Shown here piece after piece: positions 25,481-35,071 of a stretch of DNA of 36,414 bases. Source of the DNA: Methanobacteriota archaeon (GTDB lineage: Archaea > Thermoplasmatota > E2 > JACPAO01); NCBI GenBank assembly GCA_016180755.1, contig JACPAO010000064.1, positions 1-36,414 on the forward strand, in the 5' to 3' direction. The notes beneath the pieces are model-generated. The model saw nothing but the letters and a program-made list of their open reading frames with translations, ran no database searches and was not told the origin of the DNA. Both the position numbers and the translations under genes were made by a program. The number at the start of each line of letters is the position of its first letter. Within the stretch, counting starts at the first letter, position 1.

Positions 25481-28400
25481 ATGCGACGGATCTTGGCGTT
25501 GACGTTTGTTGGAATCTTTCTTGCCTCCGCGCTCGCGGGCGCGGGCCAGCTGCGCGTCGAGGCGCAGATCCCCATCGTGAGCGACGAGTTCGAGGGCCAG
25601 ATGGACGGGATCGAGGACGCCATCGAGGCGCAGCGGCTCGCCCTCATCGCCCAGCCTCCCATCGGCGATGTCGGCAGCGCGCTGTACGTCGACTTCTTCG
25701 ACTATGATTCGGCGACGGTTGGGGGCGACTTTGACGCGGACGGACGCGACGACTTGCTTTATGGGCAGATCTTCAACGGCGACCCCACGTTCCCATCCTG
25801 TTTCTTCATTCAGACTGACTACTTCCATTCGGCGGCCACGAAGGCCAAGACGGACCAGGACCCAACAACCGGGGCCCCCGCCGCCGACCGGACCGAGTTC
25901 GCGGCCCGGATGATGGTCTACGTGAACCAAATCACCACGCCGAACGGCGCGACGTTTTTCCTCAACGACCCCGAGGATTGTACTCAGCAGGCCTTCCCAT
26001 CGATTGGAGGGAACCCCCACCAAGTCAACGTCGATGCTGTGGTCGACCCAACAGCTCAGTGTGAGACGCGCGCGACGCCGGCCGATTCGTCCGACTTCCA
26101 ACCTTGCAAGCTCCTCCAGATCTTTGACCCGACCTCGACGGGGCTCGCGGCCCAAGGCGCGTCCTCGGGCGGAAGCTCGGTGTCCACGCAGCGAACGCCG
26201 GTCACGGGCAACGTCGACACGGCCCTGTTCCAGGTTGAACAGTGGACCCGCCTGTCGGGGTCTACCAACCTTGGCCCGCACCTGGTCCTTCGCGTCATGG
26301 ATTCGCTCGTCCAGTTCTCGGCCACGGTCAATGGCGTGGGACGGCCGACCCCTGGAAGCGTTGGCGCATCCACCACCGCCCAGCCTCTATTCTCGGCGCC
26401 CTTCGATTTCTCCAACCTCCACCTACTCTGGGGCGGCAACACGGGCGACGCCCAGCTACTGTCCAACCAGCTCTCGCGCCTCGACCTCGACGACGACGGG
26501 CGCACGGCCTTCGACGAAATCGTCTCCGGCTCGAACCCGATCAATGGCCGCTCGGTGCCCGCCGACCGCGACGGCGACGGGGCTGCGAACGGGATTGACA
26601 AGTACCCCGACGACCCTTCCAAATTCCGCGACTTTGACTGGACGATCAGCGCCCTCGGGACGACGGGCATCGGCGCGGGCATCACGCAGACGACACCGGT
26701 CACCGCGACCTTGGCGGCTCCCGCCAGCCACGTGCACCTGAAGACGGTCGATGTGTACTGGGTGCGCGACCGTGGTCAGGGAGGTACAGGCATCGACCTC
26801 TCGGACCTTTCAAAGGACCTCCGCTACCTCGTCAGCTCCACAACGTGCGGGTCCCCTCACGACTGCGGCGCGCCGTCGTTCACGACGGGGTGGAAGATCG
26901 ATGATATCGGACACGTGGACGCGACTACGGGGCTTCTCACCGACCGAAGTTGTGCCGCCAATGACTGTGTCTACACAGTGCCGGACGGCCAAGACATCAA
27001 ACTGTACATCGAGATCACGGACGACGGCGTCTACGCCGGCCAGCCTGGACAGTCGCTGACAGCCATTCTCCTCGGCGCCGTGTTCCGGGTTTCGCACAAG
27101 ACCATCGGGCCGCCGAACGCGCCCTCGGTCATCTCCGTGGTAGACGTGAACGACGTCCGGGACCTCGCCGGGACGGTTTCCGACCATATTAAGGTCACCT
27201 GGACGGCCGGGACGGCGTCGCGCAGCGGCTCCGTGAACACCGTCGTCAAGGCAACGCTGTGCCCGGCGTCGCCCGCGGCGTCGCAGACGGCCCTAGCGAT
27301 TGTCAGCGGCCCAGCCAACGCGGCGAGCGGCACGAACCTCGAGACCGTCTTTGCAATCCCGCGGACGACGGCAGGCCAATTGTTCAAGTGCGTTGACTCA
27401 AATGGAAATGAAATCCTTGTCGGCGGGCAGCCCGCTCGCGGCCGGCTTGACGCCGTCGCCACGACCAGCGAGCTCATCGACGGCGTGACCCGAACGGCGA
27501 CGGACACGAAGACCGTGACGGCTTTACACAACGTGCCGCCCACGTTGAACGCCGCCACCGGCACCGGGGTCTCGGAAGTCACGCAGAATTTCGGAGGTGC
27601 AGGCCACGCCACGGTGGAGACGGCACCGATGGGCGACTCCACCGTCAGGTTCCGCGTGCTGTACAAGGACGACAACGGTGAATGCGTGAGTGGAAGCCCG
27701 GCCGATCCTGGGCCGCAATCCGTCAAGCTAATCATCACGAAAGAGAACGGCGTGACGCTGAACCCGGCCGTGGAATTCAGCATGGCCCGCGAGGTCCAGA
27801 CGAACCAGAAGGCTCCCTCCCTTTCCTTCGTGTGTCCGACCGGCGAAGATTACAAAGCTGGGGACACGCGGTTCGTCAAGGACCTGCCCGTCTCCCCCCT
27901 CAGCAAGGCGGGATTCCTTACCATCGGAAAGACATACGAATACAAGTTCCAGACCTTCGACCGTCACGGGAACGCCATGTCCCAACCGACCGGTGTTCCG
28001 ACGAGCGGGCCCGACGCCACGATTCACCTTCAACTGGTCACGCGAAACGGCGCGGCCCCCTTCACGGTCCGCCAAGACGCCGGGTCCCAGGTCAGCGGCT
28101 TCCAAGAAAGCGTCACCACGTTCCTGAAGGGCCAAGGCTGCGACCCCGCGAAACCCGCCGAATGCCCCGACGGAATCAAGGACAACGTCGAGACCACCGC
28201 CAACTGCGACCTCGACGGCGACGGTAAGGTCGGCGACAAGCCCATCGCCACGGTGCCCGGCGCCCAACCCTGCAAAGACGTCGGCACCTCCATCGTGCAG
28301 CCCATCGTCGACGGCCTCGTGGAAGACGTGACCGAGGCCATCAACGGCGCGATGACGAACGGCCTTCCGAACCCCTGGACGAGCACCCGCTGCGACCCGA

Positions 28401-30514
28401 CGAAGCCCTTCATTGGCCAGACGTGCACTGACGCCGCCGGCCCTAACCAGGACTCCGATAAGGACAGCTTCACCGACGCTGATGAAGACGCTGCCGACAG
28501 CGACCCCGCGAAGCCCAACAAGTACAACCCGTTCAGCACTCCGCTCGATACCGACGCCGACCTCTTGCCCAACCTCATGGAGAGCACCTCCCTCGAGGTC
28601 AACGTGTGGAAGATCGTCTGGGTCCGAAAGAGCGACCCCAACACCGCGTGCACGACCGCTCCCCAACCCGCCGACTGCCAGGGCGTCCTGAAGCTTCGCG
28701 ACGCCGGAACGCGAAACATCATCATCCACGGAGGCGCCGGTTCGAACCTATTCGAGATCAGCGAGACGCCGACGGACACGATGATCCTGCGCGCCAACGA
28801 AGGACGGTACTCTTGGACCCTGTTCAGCGGCGTGTTCGTCTTGACCCCCCATCCCGACTGGTTCCAACTGACGATCCACGCGGAGGACAAGACCTTGCTC
28901 TTGGATTCGATCGTCCACCTCAACAAGCTCGGCGTCGCCGGGTCGCCCGTGCTCGACGTGCGGGCTTTCGGCGCGACGGGCGACTTCGGCGCCATAACCA
29001 CTTACCACCGGGAGATTCGGTTCGAGGTCATGACCAACCCCTTCGAGGTCATGTACACCGGCAACGGACGCGAGTGCTCCACGCTTGGTTCTGGCATCCA
29101 GAGGATCGACACCTCGAGCGACTCGTCGGTTCCGCTGTGTCCGGACCAGTCCGACCGAAAGACGCTCGCCGAGCACGTCCTGGACCTGTTCGTCGGGGCC
29201 TACATCGTGAACGGGAACTCGCTCACCGAACGGCAGAACATGCCGGACGTATGCGACTACCCAGGCCCGCAAGCCAAACGGGGGACGACGCAAACGTGGT
29301 TCCGCATCGAGCGGCATGGCGACAAGCTGCGGGTCTGCGGCCAGGCCCGCGGTTCCGGCGCGAATGACCAACGGCCGTTCGGCCCGCAGGACACCGAAGA
29401 CCTCATCCCGCCCTTCGTCGGCGTCGCCGACGACGGAGGTCAGAAGAAGCTCTGGCTCGACCAGAACAACGACCGCGTCTACCAGTCCAACGAGGCCCTC
29501 GGCACGCTACCCCCGCCACCGTGCGACATCGGGAACCCGCAGAGCTGCGCCAACCCCATGCAGGCGCTGCGGACCGCGCTGCAATGCCAAGAGACTCCGA
29601 CATCCGAAGACATCGTGGTCTGCGCCCAGCGCCGCGCCGGCGAAGAGTCGAGTGCGGCACGGAAGACGGCGCGTGACAACGCTGGGTGTGGGAGCGCCCC
29701 CGACGAGGCCGCCTGCATCGACGCCAAGGCGAACGGCGCCGTCGCCGAACTCATGACGGTCGTCGGATGCGCCGGGCTCGGCCCCGACGACTGCGCCACG
29801 AAGAAAGCGACGGAAACGATTGCCCAGGCCGACGCCGCCCGAAAGACGGCCCGCGACACGGCGGGCTGTGGCACCGCCGCGGACGAAGCCGCGTGCGCCG
29901 AGGCCAAGGCGAACGAACACGCCGGAACGGTCATCACCGCCGTCAACGGAATCCTCTCGACGGCCCGAAGCGCCGCCGGGTGCGACCCGGGCGAACCCGA
30001 CGACGTCTGCGCTCAACGCCAAGCCAACGAGCAGAAGGCGGCCGTCGAAAACGTCGTGCGAGGCCCGTTGAGCTGCACGACGACGGAGACGATCGACCAG
30101 TGCGCCGCACGCCGCGCCAACGAACAGGCCGGGGCCGTCCTCACGTCCGTCACCTCCACGGTCCGTTCCGCCGCCGGCTGCACGCCTCTTGAGACGCTCG
30201 AGCAGTGCGCGGCCCGACGTGCGAACCAGGAGGCCGGCGCGGCCGTCGCGACGGTCATGGGCCTCCTCGTGGGCGCCAAGGACACCGACGGCGACGGGTA
30301 CGAGACCGCCCTAGAGCTTCAGCGCGGCTCGAACCCGTTCAACAAGGACTCGACGCCGTCCCACTCGGGCGGCGGCTTCCCGCGCGACTTCGACGGGGAC
30401 GGGTTCTTCAACGAGTACGAGCTGCAGCGGGGAAGCGACCCCAACAAGGCCTGCAGCACGCCCAGCAACCCCAACGGGGGCGTCAACAGCAACTGCCGCA
30501 GCGGGCCCTTCTAG
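25481..30514 (+). CDS. large (1677 aa) secreted protein with TSP3-like Asp-rich repeats and a C-terminal Cys-paired helical repeat array
   Basis: SD GGAGG upstream; signal MRRILALTFVGIFLASALAGAGQ; NQDSDKDSFTDADEDAAD; eight C-x(8-11)-C-A units; DTDGDGYETALELQRGSNP. Confidence 0.9.
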   Translation: MRRILALTFVGIFLASALAGAGQLRVEAQIPIVSDEFEGQMDGIEDAIEAQRLALIAQPPIGDVGSALYVDFFDYDSATVGGDFDADGRDDLLYGQIFNGDPTFPSCFFIQTDYFHSAATKAKTDQDPTTGAPAADRTEFAARMMVYVNQITTPNGATFFLNDPEDCTQQAFPSIGGNPHQVNVDAVVDPTAQCETRATPADSSDFQPCKLLQIFDPTSTGLAAQGASSGGSSVSTQRTPVTGNVDTALFQVEQWTRLSGSTNLGPHLVLRVMDSLVQFSATVNGVGRPTPGSVGASTTAQPLFSAPFDFSNLHLLWGGNTGDAQLLSNQLSRLDLDDDGRTAFDEIVSGSNPINGRSVPADRDGDGAANGIDKYPDDPSKFRDFDWTISALGTTGIGAGITQTTPVTATLAAPASHVHLKTVDVYWVRDRGQGGTGIDLSDLSKDLRYLVSSTTCGSPHDCGAPSFTTGWKIDDIGHVDATTGLLTDRSCAANDCVYTVPDGQDIKLYIEITDDGVYAGQPGQSLTAILLGAVFRVSHKTIGPPNAPSVISVVDVNDVRDLAGTVSDHIKVTWTAGTASRSGSVNTVVKATLCPASPAASQTALAIVSGPANAASGTNLETVFAIPRTTAGQLFKCVDSNGNEILVGGQPARGRLDAVATTSELIDGVTRTATDTKTVTALHNVPPTLNAATGTGVSEVTQNFGGAGHATVETAPMGDSTVRFRVLYKDDNGECVSGSPADPGPQSVKLIITKENGVTLNPAVEFSMAREVQTNQKAPSLSFVCPTGEDYKAGDTRFVKDLPVSPLSKAGFLTIGKTYEYKFQTFDRHGNAMSQPTGVPTSGPDATIHLQLVTRNGAAPFTVRQDAGSQVSGFQESVTTFLKGQGCDPAKPAECPDGIKDNVETTANCDLDGDGKVGDKPIATVPGAQPCKDVGTSIVQPIVDGLVEDVTEAINGAMTNGLPNPWTSTRCDPTKPFIGQTCTDAAGPNQDSDKDSFTDADEDAADSDPAKPNKYNPFSTPLDTDADLLPNLMESTSLEVNVWKIVWVRKSDPNTACTTAPQPADCQGVLKLRDAGTRNIIIHGGAGSNLFEISETPTDTMILRANEGRYSWTLFSGVFVLTPHPDWFQLTIHAEDKTLLLDSIVHLNKLGVAGSPVLDVRAFGATGDFGAITTYHREIRFEVMTNPFEVMYTGNGRECSTLGSGIQRIDTSSDSSVPLCPDQSDRKTLAEHVLDLFVGAYIVNGNSLTERQNMPDVCDYPGPQAKRGTTQTWFRIERHGDKLRVCGQARGSGANDQRPFGPQDTEDLIPPFVGVADDGGQKKLWLDQNNDRVYQSNEALGTLPPPPCDIGNPQSCANPMQALRTALQCQETPTSEDIVVCAQRRAGEESSAARKTARDNAGCGSAPDEAACIDAKANGAVAELMTVVGCAGLGPDDCATKKATETIAQADAARKTARDTAGCGTAADEAACAEAKANEHAGTVITAVNGILSTARSAAGCDPGEPDDVCAQRQANEQKAAVENVVRGPLSCTTTETIDQCAARRANEQAGAVLTSVTSTVRSAAGCTPLETLEQCAARRANQEAGAAVATVMGLLVGAKDTDGDGYETALELQRGSNPFNKDSTPSHSGGGFPRDFDGDGFFNEYELQRGSDPNKACSTPSNPNGGVNSNCRSGPF
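29522..30277 (+). repeat. about eight tandem Cys-paired helical repeats in the 1677-aa protein
   Basis: Units such as GCGTAADEAACAEAKANEHAGTVITAV, SCTTTETIDQCAARRANEQAGAVLTSV, GCTPLETLEQCAARRANQEAGAAVATV. Confidence 0.8.
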
Positions 30515-30642
30515 GGCCCAGGCCCGGCCGCGGCTCCCAAGGGACGAGCGGGAGCCGCCTTCTTTTCCCCCCTTACGCCGCGGGATCGGTACCGCCGCAC
30601 AGCCCCGCCCGGCCGCTGTTTCCGCAGCAAAACCGCACTTCC

Positions 30643-30650
30643 TTATATGG
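30643..30650 (+). promoter_or_regulatory. TATA-like box upstream of the 30692 gene
   Basis: TTATATGG about 45 nt before the ATG. Confidence 0.5.
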
Positions 30651-30691
30651 GTCAAGGACATGCGAAACCAATTCGGGGTCGAAGGAAGGCC

Positions 30692-33610
30692 ATGAACCAG
30701 ACGTACGTCCGCGCCCTCACATTCGTAGGATGCCTCTTCCTGGCCGCCGCCCTTTTCGGCGCGAGCCCGCCGGCCGACGCGCAGTCGGCCAGCGGGGACC
30801 AGAGGATGAGCGACGGGTCCCGCACCATCGACCAGACGGGCCTGCTGAACCCCCCCGCGAAGTCCCTCAGCGGCCTCGTGGACAACACGTTCCGCGGGAC
30901 GTACTCGCCGAGCGCCACGGGGACGCTCGACCAGGAGGCGACGCTCTTCTGGACCCTCGACGGCACGAACCCGGGATCCGGGACGACGACGAAGAAGGAG
31001 ATCTCGTGCGTAGGGGCGCCCTGCGTCCCGGGCCAGTTGGAGTACAGCGGAGCCCTCACGGCGACCGACTTCGCGGCGGCCCCGCCGAACGCCGAGGTCC
31101 GCTTCATCCTCCAGATCCGCGATGCCGCGAACGCCAACGTCATGTGTGACCCGGTGCCGAACGCCGTCGCCTGCCCCGCGAGCGCGGGCACGTACTACTT
31201 CTACCGCATCGACCGGACCAAGCCGCTCGTCGATGCGGCGGCGGCCCTCCCGGCGAAGGTCGCGGGCTCCTCCGTCGATGCCGGCATCACGACGGACGAC
31301 CGGACGCCGTTGCGGTTCGTCCTGCGCGACGACAACCGCGAGCAGCCCCTTAACGGCACGGCGGCCGCCACGGCGATCACGGTCGACGGCGTCGACAACA
31401 CGGCCCTGTTCAAGCGGACCGACCTCACGCCGCACGCGTTCCAGTTCGACTTCGACTACACGAAGGTCTCGGCGAGCTTCAAGTGGAGCCACCAGCCCCA
31501 CAAGATCGTCGTCACGGGCAAGGACCTCGCGAACAACCAGGTGGACACGGCGAAGAACAGCTTCACGTTCCACGTCGACACGACGCCCCCCACCATCCCG
31601 GCGACCGCCATCACGGCCGTACCGAACGCGGGCCTCCCGGGGTCGCAGACGCAGCTTCCCATCACCGCGCGCGGCGTGAACGTGACGGTCAAGTCGGACG
31701 TCACCGACGTGAGCCTCGACACAAACTCGAAGACGAACGTCTTCGCGCAGCACTTCAACGCGACCGTCGGCGCGGTCTCGCCGCTCTTTCCCCTCACCTA
31801 CAACCCGACGAGCAAGCTGTGGGAGTCGACGGGCGTGACCATCCCCCTCACGTGGCCGGCGCAGGAGTTCCGTGTCCACACGCGGATCATCGCGACGGAC
31901 CTCGCCGCGAACGTCGGGTTGAACGTCACGGCGAAGGAGCAGTTCATCATCGACCCGATCCCGCCCTCCGTGACGGAGGCCCCGCCACCTCCGAGCTTCA
32001 TCCTCGACAAGGACTACAAGGTCCGCGCCACGATCAAGGACGGGACCGGCCTCGACACGAACAAGCTCCTCGTCCGGTTCAGCAACACGACCGGCGGGTT
32101 CAAGGCCGCGCTTCCCGCCTCGGTGACGAAGATCAACCAGAACACGTTCGAAGGGAAGATGGCGCGGGAAGGCCAGACCGACAACTGGACGTTCACGATC
32201 CCCGCGCCCAAGCCGGACTCGGTCATCACGTACTTCGTGAGCGCGACGGACAAGGCGGGCGGCGTCACCAACACGACGCTCCGGACCCTCACGGTCGACA
32301 CGAACGGCCCGCTTCTTGCCGAGGTCGACGCGAAGACGTTCCGCGCGGGCGAACCCTACGTGTTCACGGTCACGGCCACCGACGCAGGCATCGGCGTGAA
32401 CGCCTCCACGGTGAAGCTCTTCTTCGCGACCTCTGGGACGACGTTCTCCCCCCTCCCCATGGCGCAGGTCGGCACGACCTCGACCTTCACGGGGACGATC
32501 AGCCAGGCCGTCGCGGACGCCACGACGATCAAGTACTACTTCGAGGCGTTGGACCTCCTTGGTACGAAGGGGATGCTCGGCGAGCCGACGGGGGACAAGC
32601 ACCGGAACACGACCGTCGACAAGTCGCCCCCCACGACGCTCCAGCTCACGGCGCCCGCGAACGCGACCACGACGACGTTCCCGGTCAAGTGGAACGCGAC
32701 GGACGCAGGTAGCGGCGTCGCGAGCTTCACGATCCAGGCGCGGCTTGCCGACCCCGGGAAGACCCCCAGCATCTGGGTCACGTTCCTGAACGCGACCACG
32801 CTCCGCGAGACGGACTTCTGCGGCGAGGGCAACCACACGTACGAGTTCCGGGGCTTCGCGACCGACAACGTCTCGAACAGCGCGCCCGTCCCCACCGCGG
32901 CCCAGGCGACGACGGTCGTCACGGGGGCCGGCTGCCCGGAGGGCGTCGTCGTCGCCGTCACCTTCCCGACGACCGGGACCCGCGTCGACAACGCGCAGAC
33001 GACCCGGACGCTCCAGGTGCGCTACACGGCGGCCCCCACGCGCGGCCTCACGCCCGCCTCGGAGCTCAAGGTCCGCGTCCTCTACAGCCCCGACAACGGG
33101 GTCCACTTCTTCGAGCTCGCGAAGGACCTTTCCAACACGGGCTCGTATTCGCTCGACGTCGCCTCGCTCCCAAGCTGCAAGGCCTGCCTCGTGCGCGTCG
33201 AGGCCACGACGCTCTCGGGCGCGACCGCAAACGGCACGAGCGGCGTCTTCGTCGTCGCGGGCGGCTCCGCCACGGCCGACCTCGACGAGAACGGCCTCGC
33301 GGACTCGTGGGAGACGCGGTACGGTTCCCGGCTCGGGGAGATGGAGGCGGACGCGGACACCGACGAGGACGGCCTCTCCAACACCGACGAGGCGGCGGCC
33401 GGCACCGACCCCAACAACGCGGACACCGACGGCGACGGCTTCAGCGACCGGCTCGAGGTCCGAAGCGGCACGAACCCGCTTAGCGCCACGAGCGTCCCGA
33501 CGCCCGAGCAGGCCCGCTCCGAGCAGTTCACGCACTGGTACTGGAGCGTGCCCGCCCTGTTCCTCGTGACGGGGGTCCTCTTCTTCGTGGGCCTTGCGCG
33601 GAGGTGGTAG
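30692..33610 (+). CDS. large surface protein with Ig/cadherin-like repeats, TSP3-like Ca-binding repeats and C-terminal TM anchor
   Basis: Signal MNQTYVRALTFVGCLFLAAALFGASPPADAQ; ADLDENGLADSWETRYG...DADTDEDGLSNTDEAAAGTDPNNADTDGDGFSDRLEVRSGTNPL; TM YWSVPALFLVTGVLFFVGLARRW. Confidence 0.9.
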   Translation: MNQTYVRALTFVGCLFLAAALFGASPPADAQSASGDQRMSDGSRTIDQTGLLNPPAKSLSGLVDNTFRGTYSPSATGTLDQEATLFWTLDGTNPGSGTTTKKEISCVGAPCVPGQLEYSGALTATDFAAAPPNAEVRFILQIRDAANANVMCDPVPNAVACPASAGTYYFYRIDRTKPLVDAAAALPAKVAGSSVDAGITTDDRTPLRFVLRDDNREQPLNGTAAATAITVDGVDNTALFKRTDLTPHAFQFDFDYTKVSASFKWSHQPHKIVVTGKDLANNQVDTAKNSFTFHVDTTPPTIPATAITAVPNAGLPGSQTQLPITARGVNVTVKSDVTDVSLDTNSKTNVFAQHFNATVGAVSPLFPLTYNPTSKLWESTGVTIPLTWPAQEFRVHTRIIATDLAANVGLNVTAKEQFIIDPIPPSVTEAPPPPSFILDKDYKVRATIKDGTGLDTNKLLVRFSNTTGGFKAALPASVTKINQNTFEGKMAREGQTDNWTFTIPAPKPDSVITYFVSATDKAGGVTNTTLRTLTVDTNGPLLAEVDAKTFRAGEPYVFTVTATDAGIGVNASTVKLFFATSGTTFSPLPMAQVGTTSTFTGTISQAVADATTIKYYFEALDLLGTKGMLGEPTGDKHRNTTVDKSPPTTLQLTAPANATTTTFPVKWNATDAGSGVASFTIQARLADPGKTPSIWVTFLNATTLRETDFCGEGNHTYEFRGFATDNVSNSAPVPTAAQATTVVTGAGCPEGVVVAVTFPTTGTRVDNAQTTRTLQVRYTAAPTRGLTPASELKVRVLYSPDNGVHFFELAKDLSNTGSYSLDVASLPSCKACLVRVEATTLSGATANGTSGVFVVAGGSATADLDENGLADSWETRYGSRLGEMEADADTDEDGLSNTDEAAAGTDPNNADTDGDGFSDRLEVRSGTNPLSATSVPTPEQARSEQFTHWYWSVPALFLVTGVLFFVGLARRW

Positions 33611-33613
33611 TCG

Positions 33614-34204
33614 GTGGAACGCACCGCCCTCCGACGCTCGGCGAGCGTGTTCTTCGGGATCGCGATCCTCGTCGTCCTTTTCAGCGCCTACGTGGCCCTC
33701 GTGTACCACGGCGACATCGACGAAGGCGCCTCGTGGGTGGTCGACCTCGACTTCGATGTGTGGATCTCGATCTTCGCGGTGACGCTCGCCGTCATCTTCG
33801 CGGTCCTCTTGATCATGTTCCTCGTGCCGGCCTCGACGGGCGGCGGCCCCGCGCCCGCCCCGCCGACGGGCACGAGCGTCGTGCGCATCGACTGCACGAA
33901 CTGCCACCAACTGTACGAGATCGACGACACGGGCGAGCGCCCCCTCTTCCACACGTGCCCCCACTGCGGCTTCGTTGCCGAGATGGGCGGCGAACCGACC
34001 GCCGCGAGCGCCCCGGCGCCCTCGGCCCCCGTGCCCTCGGCGACGGCCACGACCGATGAGAAGGGCCCGATGGTGATCCGCTGCGGCAACTGCCAGACGA
34101 ACTTCGAGGTCCCGTTCACGACGGAACGGCCGCTCGTGACCGTCTGCACGAACTGCGGCCGCCGCGGGATCCTGAACGCGCCCGCCGCCGAGGCGTCCGC
34201 GTAA
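33614..34204 (+). CDS. small membrane protein, two TM segments and two cytoplasmic MJ0042-like zinc ribbons
   Basis: GTG start 3 nt after the previous stop; CTNC-x17-CPHC and CGNC-x17-CTNC ribbons. Confidence 0.82.
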   Translation: MERTALRRSASVFFGIAILVVLFSAYVALVYHGDIDEGASWVVDLDFDVWISIFAVTLAVIFAVLLIMFLVPASTGGGPAPAPPTGTSVVRIDCTNCHQLYEIDDTGERPLFHTCPHCGFVAEMGGEPTAASAPAPSAPVPSATATTDEKGPMVIRCGNCQTNFEVPFTTERPLVTVCTNCGRRGILNAPAAEASA

Positions 34205-34216
34205 TCCGCGGGGACC

Positions 34217-34798
34217 TCACAGCCGGCGTCCGCGCACCCACGGTTCGTCGACGGGCACGAACACGAGGCCCGCCTCCACGAGGGGCAACGCGACGGTCCC
34301 TGCGATCTCGAGGAACCAGCCCGACTGGCCCGTGAACGTCGCGTTCCCGGTGAAGTCCGATCCCGTGTAGTGGAACTCGTCGAAGAAGTCCGTGTCCTGC
34401 GTGATCTCCTCCGGCCAGGCCGTCGCCGTGTAGAGGACGGCCGCGAGGCCCAGGGCGGCCGTGAGGACGCAGGCGCCCACGACCTGGCCGCGGGTGGCGG
34501 CCCGGCCGATCGTGGGAAGGAGCTCGAGCACGAGGGTCGCGAGGGCGGCCGCGGCCGCGAGGGTCGCGAGGATGCCGGTGAACAGGACCTCGTCGGAGAG
34601 GACGTCGCGGTCGGGCTGGTCGGCGAAGTCGCCCGCCCGGTAGGGCGCGACGGTCTCGGAGACGCCTTGGCCGAAGATGTCGAAGCGGACCTCCCACCAG
34701 GGAAGCCACAAGGCGGCGAGGGCGAGGAGGAGGGCGAAGCCGAGGATGCCGATGCGCATCCTCCGAGGTCGGCTGAGGAGTCGAGGTTGGAAGGCCAT
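34217..34798 (-). CDS. polytopic membrane protein, about 4 TM segments
   Basis: MAFQPRLLSRPRRMRIGILGFALLLALAALWLPWW...VVGACVLTAALGLAAVLYTATAWP... Confidence 0.7.
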   Translation of the reverse strand: MAFQPRLLSRPRRMRIGILGFALLLALAALWLPWWEVRFDIFGQGVSETVAPYRAGDFADQPDRDVLSDEVLFTGILATLAAAAALATLVLELLPTIGRAATRGQVVGACVLTAALGLAAVLYTATAWPEEITQDTDFFDEFHYTGSDFTGNATFTGQSGWFLEIAGTVALPLVEAGLVFVPVDEPWVRGRRL

Positions 34799-34949
34799 TT
34801 CCCGCGGCATGGCCTGGCCGCTTTTAGGTTGCTCCGATGCGCTCCCGGGGCGCCTCCCGGCGGGCGCGCGTCGCCGGGCCGCCTGGAGCTCAGGCAGGGC
34901 CGGCATTTTTCACTGTTGTCTTTTCGTTGGTATGAATAACATGACAAAC

Positions 34950-34966
34950 ATTACAAGAAAAGTAAT
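34950..34966. repeat. inverted repeat ATTAC-N7-GTAAT in an AT-rich island
   Basis: Within the about 75-bp AT-rich segment upstream of rps6e. Confidence 0.45.
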
Positions 34967-35036
34967 ATCAGAAATGGCACGGGCGGGCGCAACGGGCTCC
35001 GCGACGCTGGCCGGCGCGTCCTCCTCCCGGAAGCGC

Positions 35037-35043
35037 TTAAATA
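35037..35043 (+). promoter_or_regulatory. TATA box of rps6e
   Basis: TTAAATA about 30 nt before ATG 35072. Confidence 0.65.
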
Positions 35044-35071
35044 GGAGGCGGGACTGCGGAAGAATCCCGCC

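Noticed and set aside
17917-33964. Very long minus-strand ORFs (771, 898, 333 and 1217 aa) opposite the surface genes
   Set aside because: GC-rich shadow ORFs: low-complexity Arg/Gly/Val/Asp composition, no recognisable motifs, while the plus frames have signal peptides, domains and TMs.
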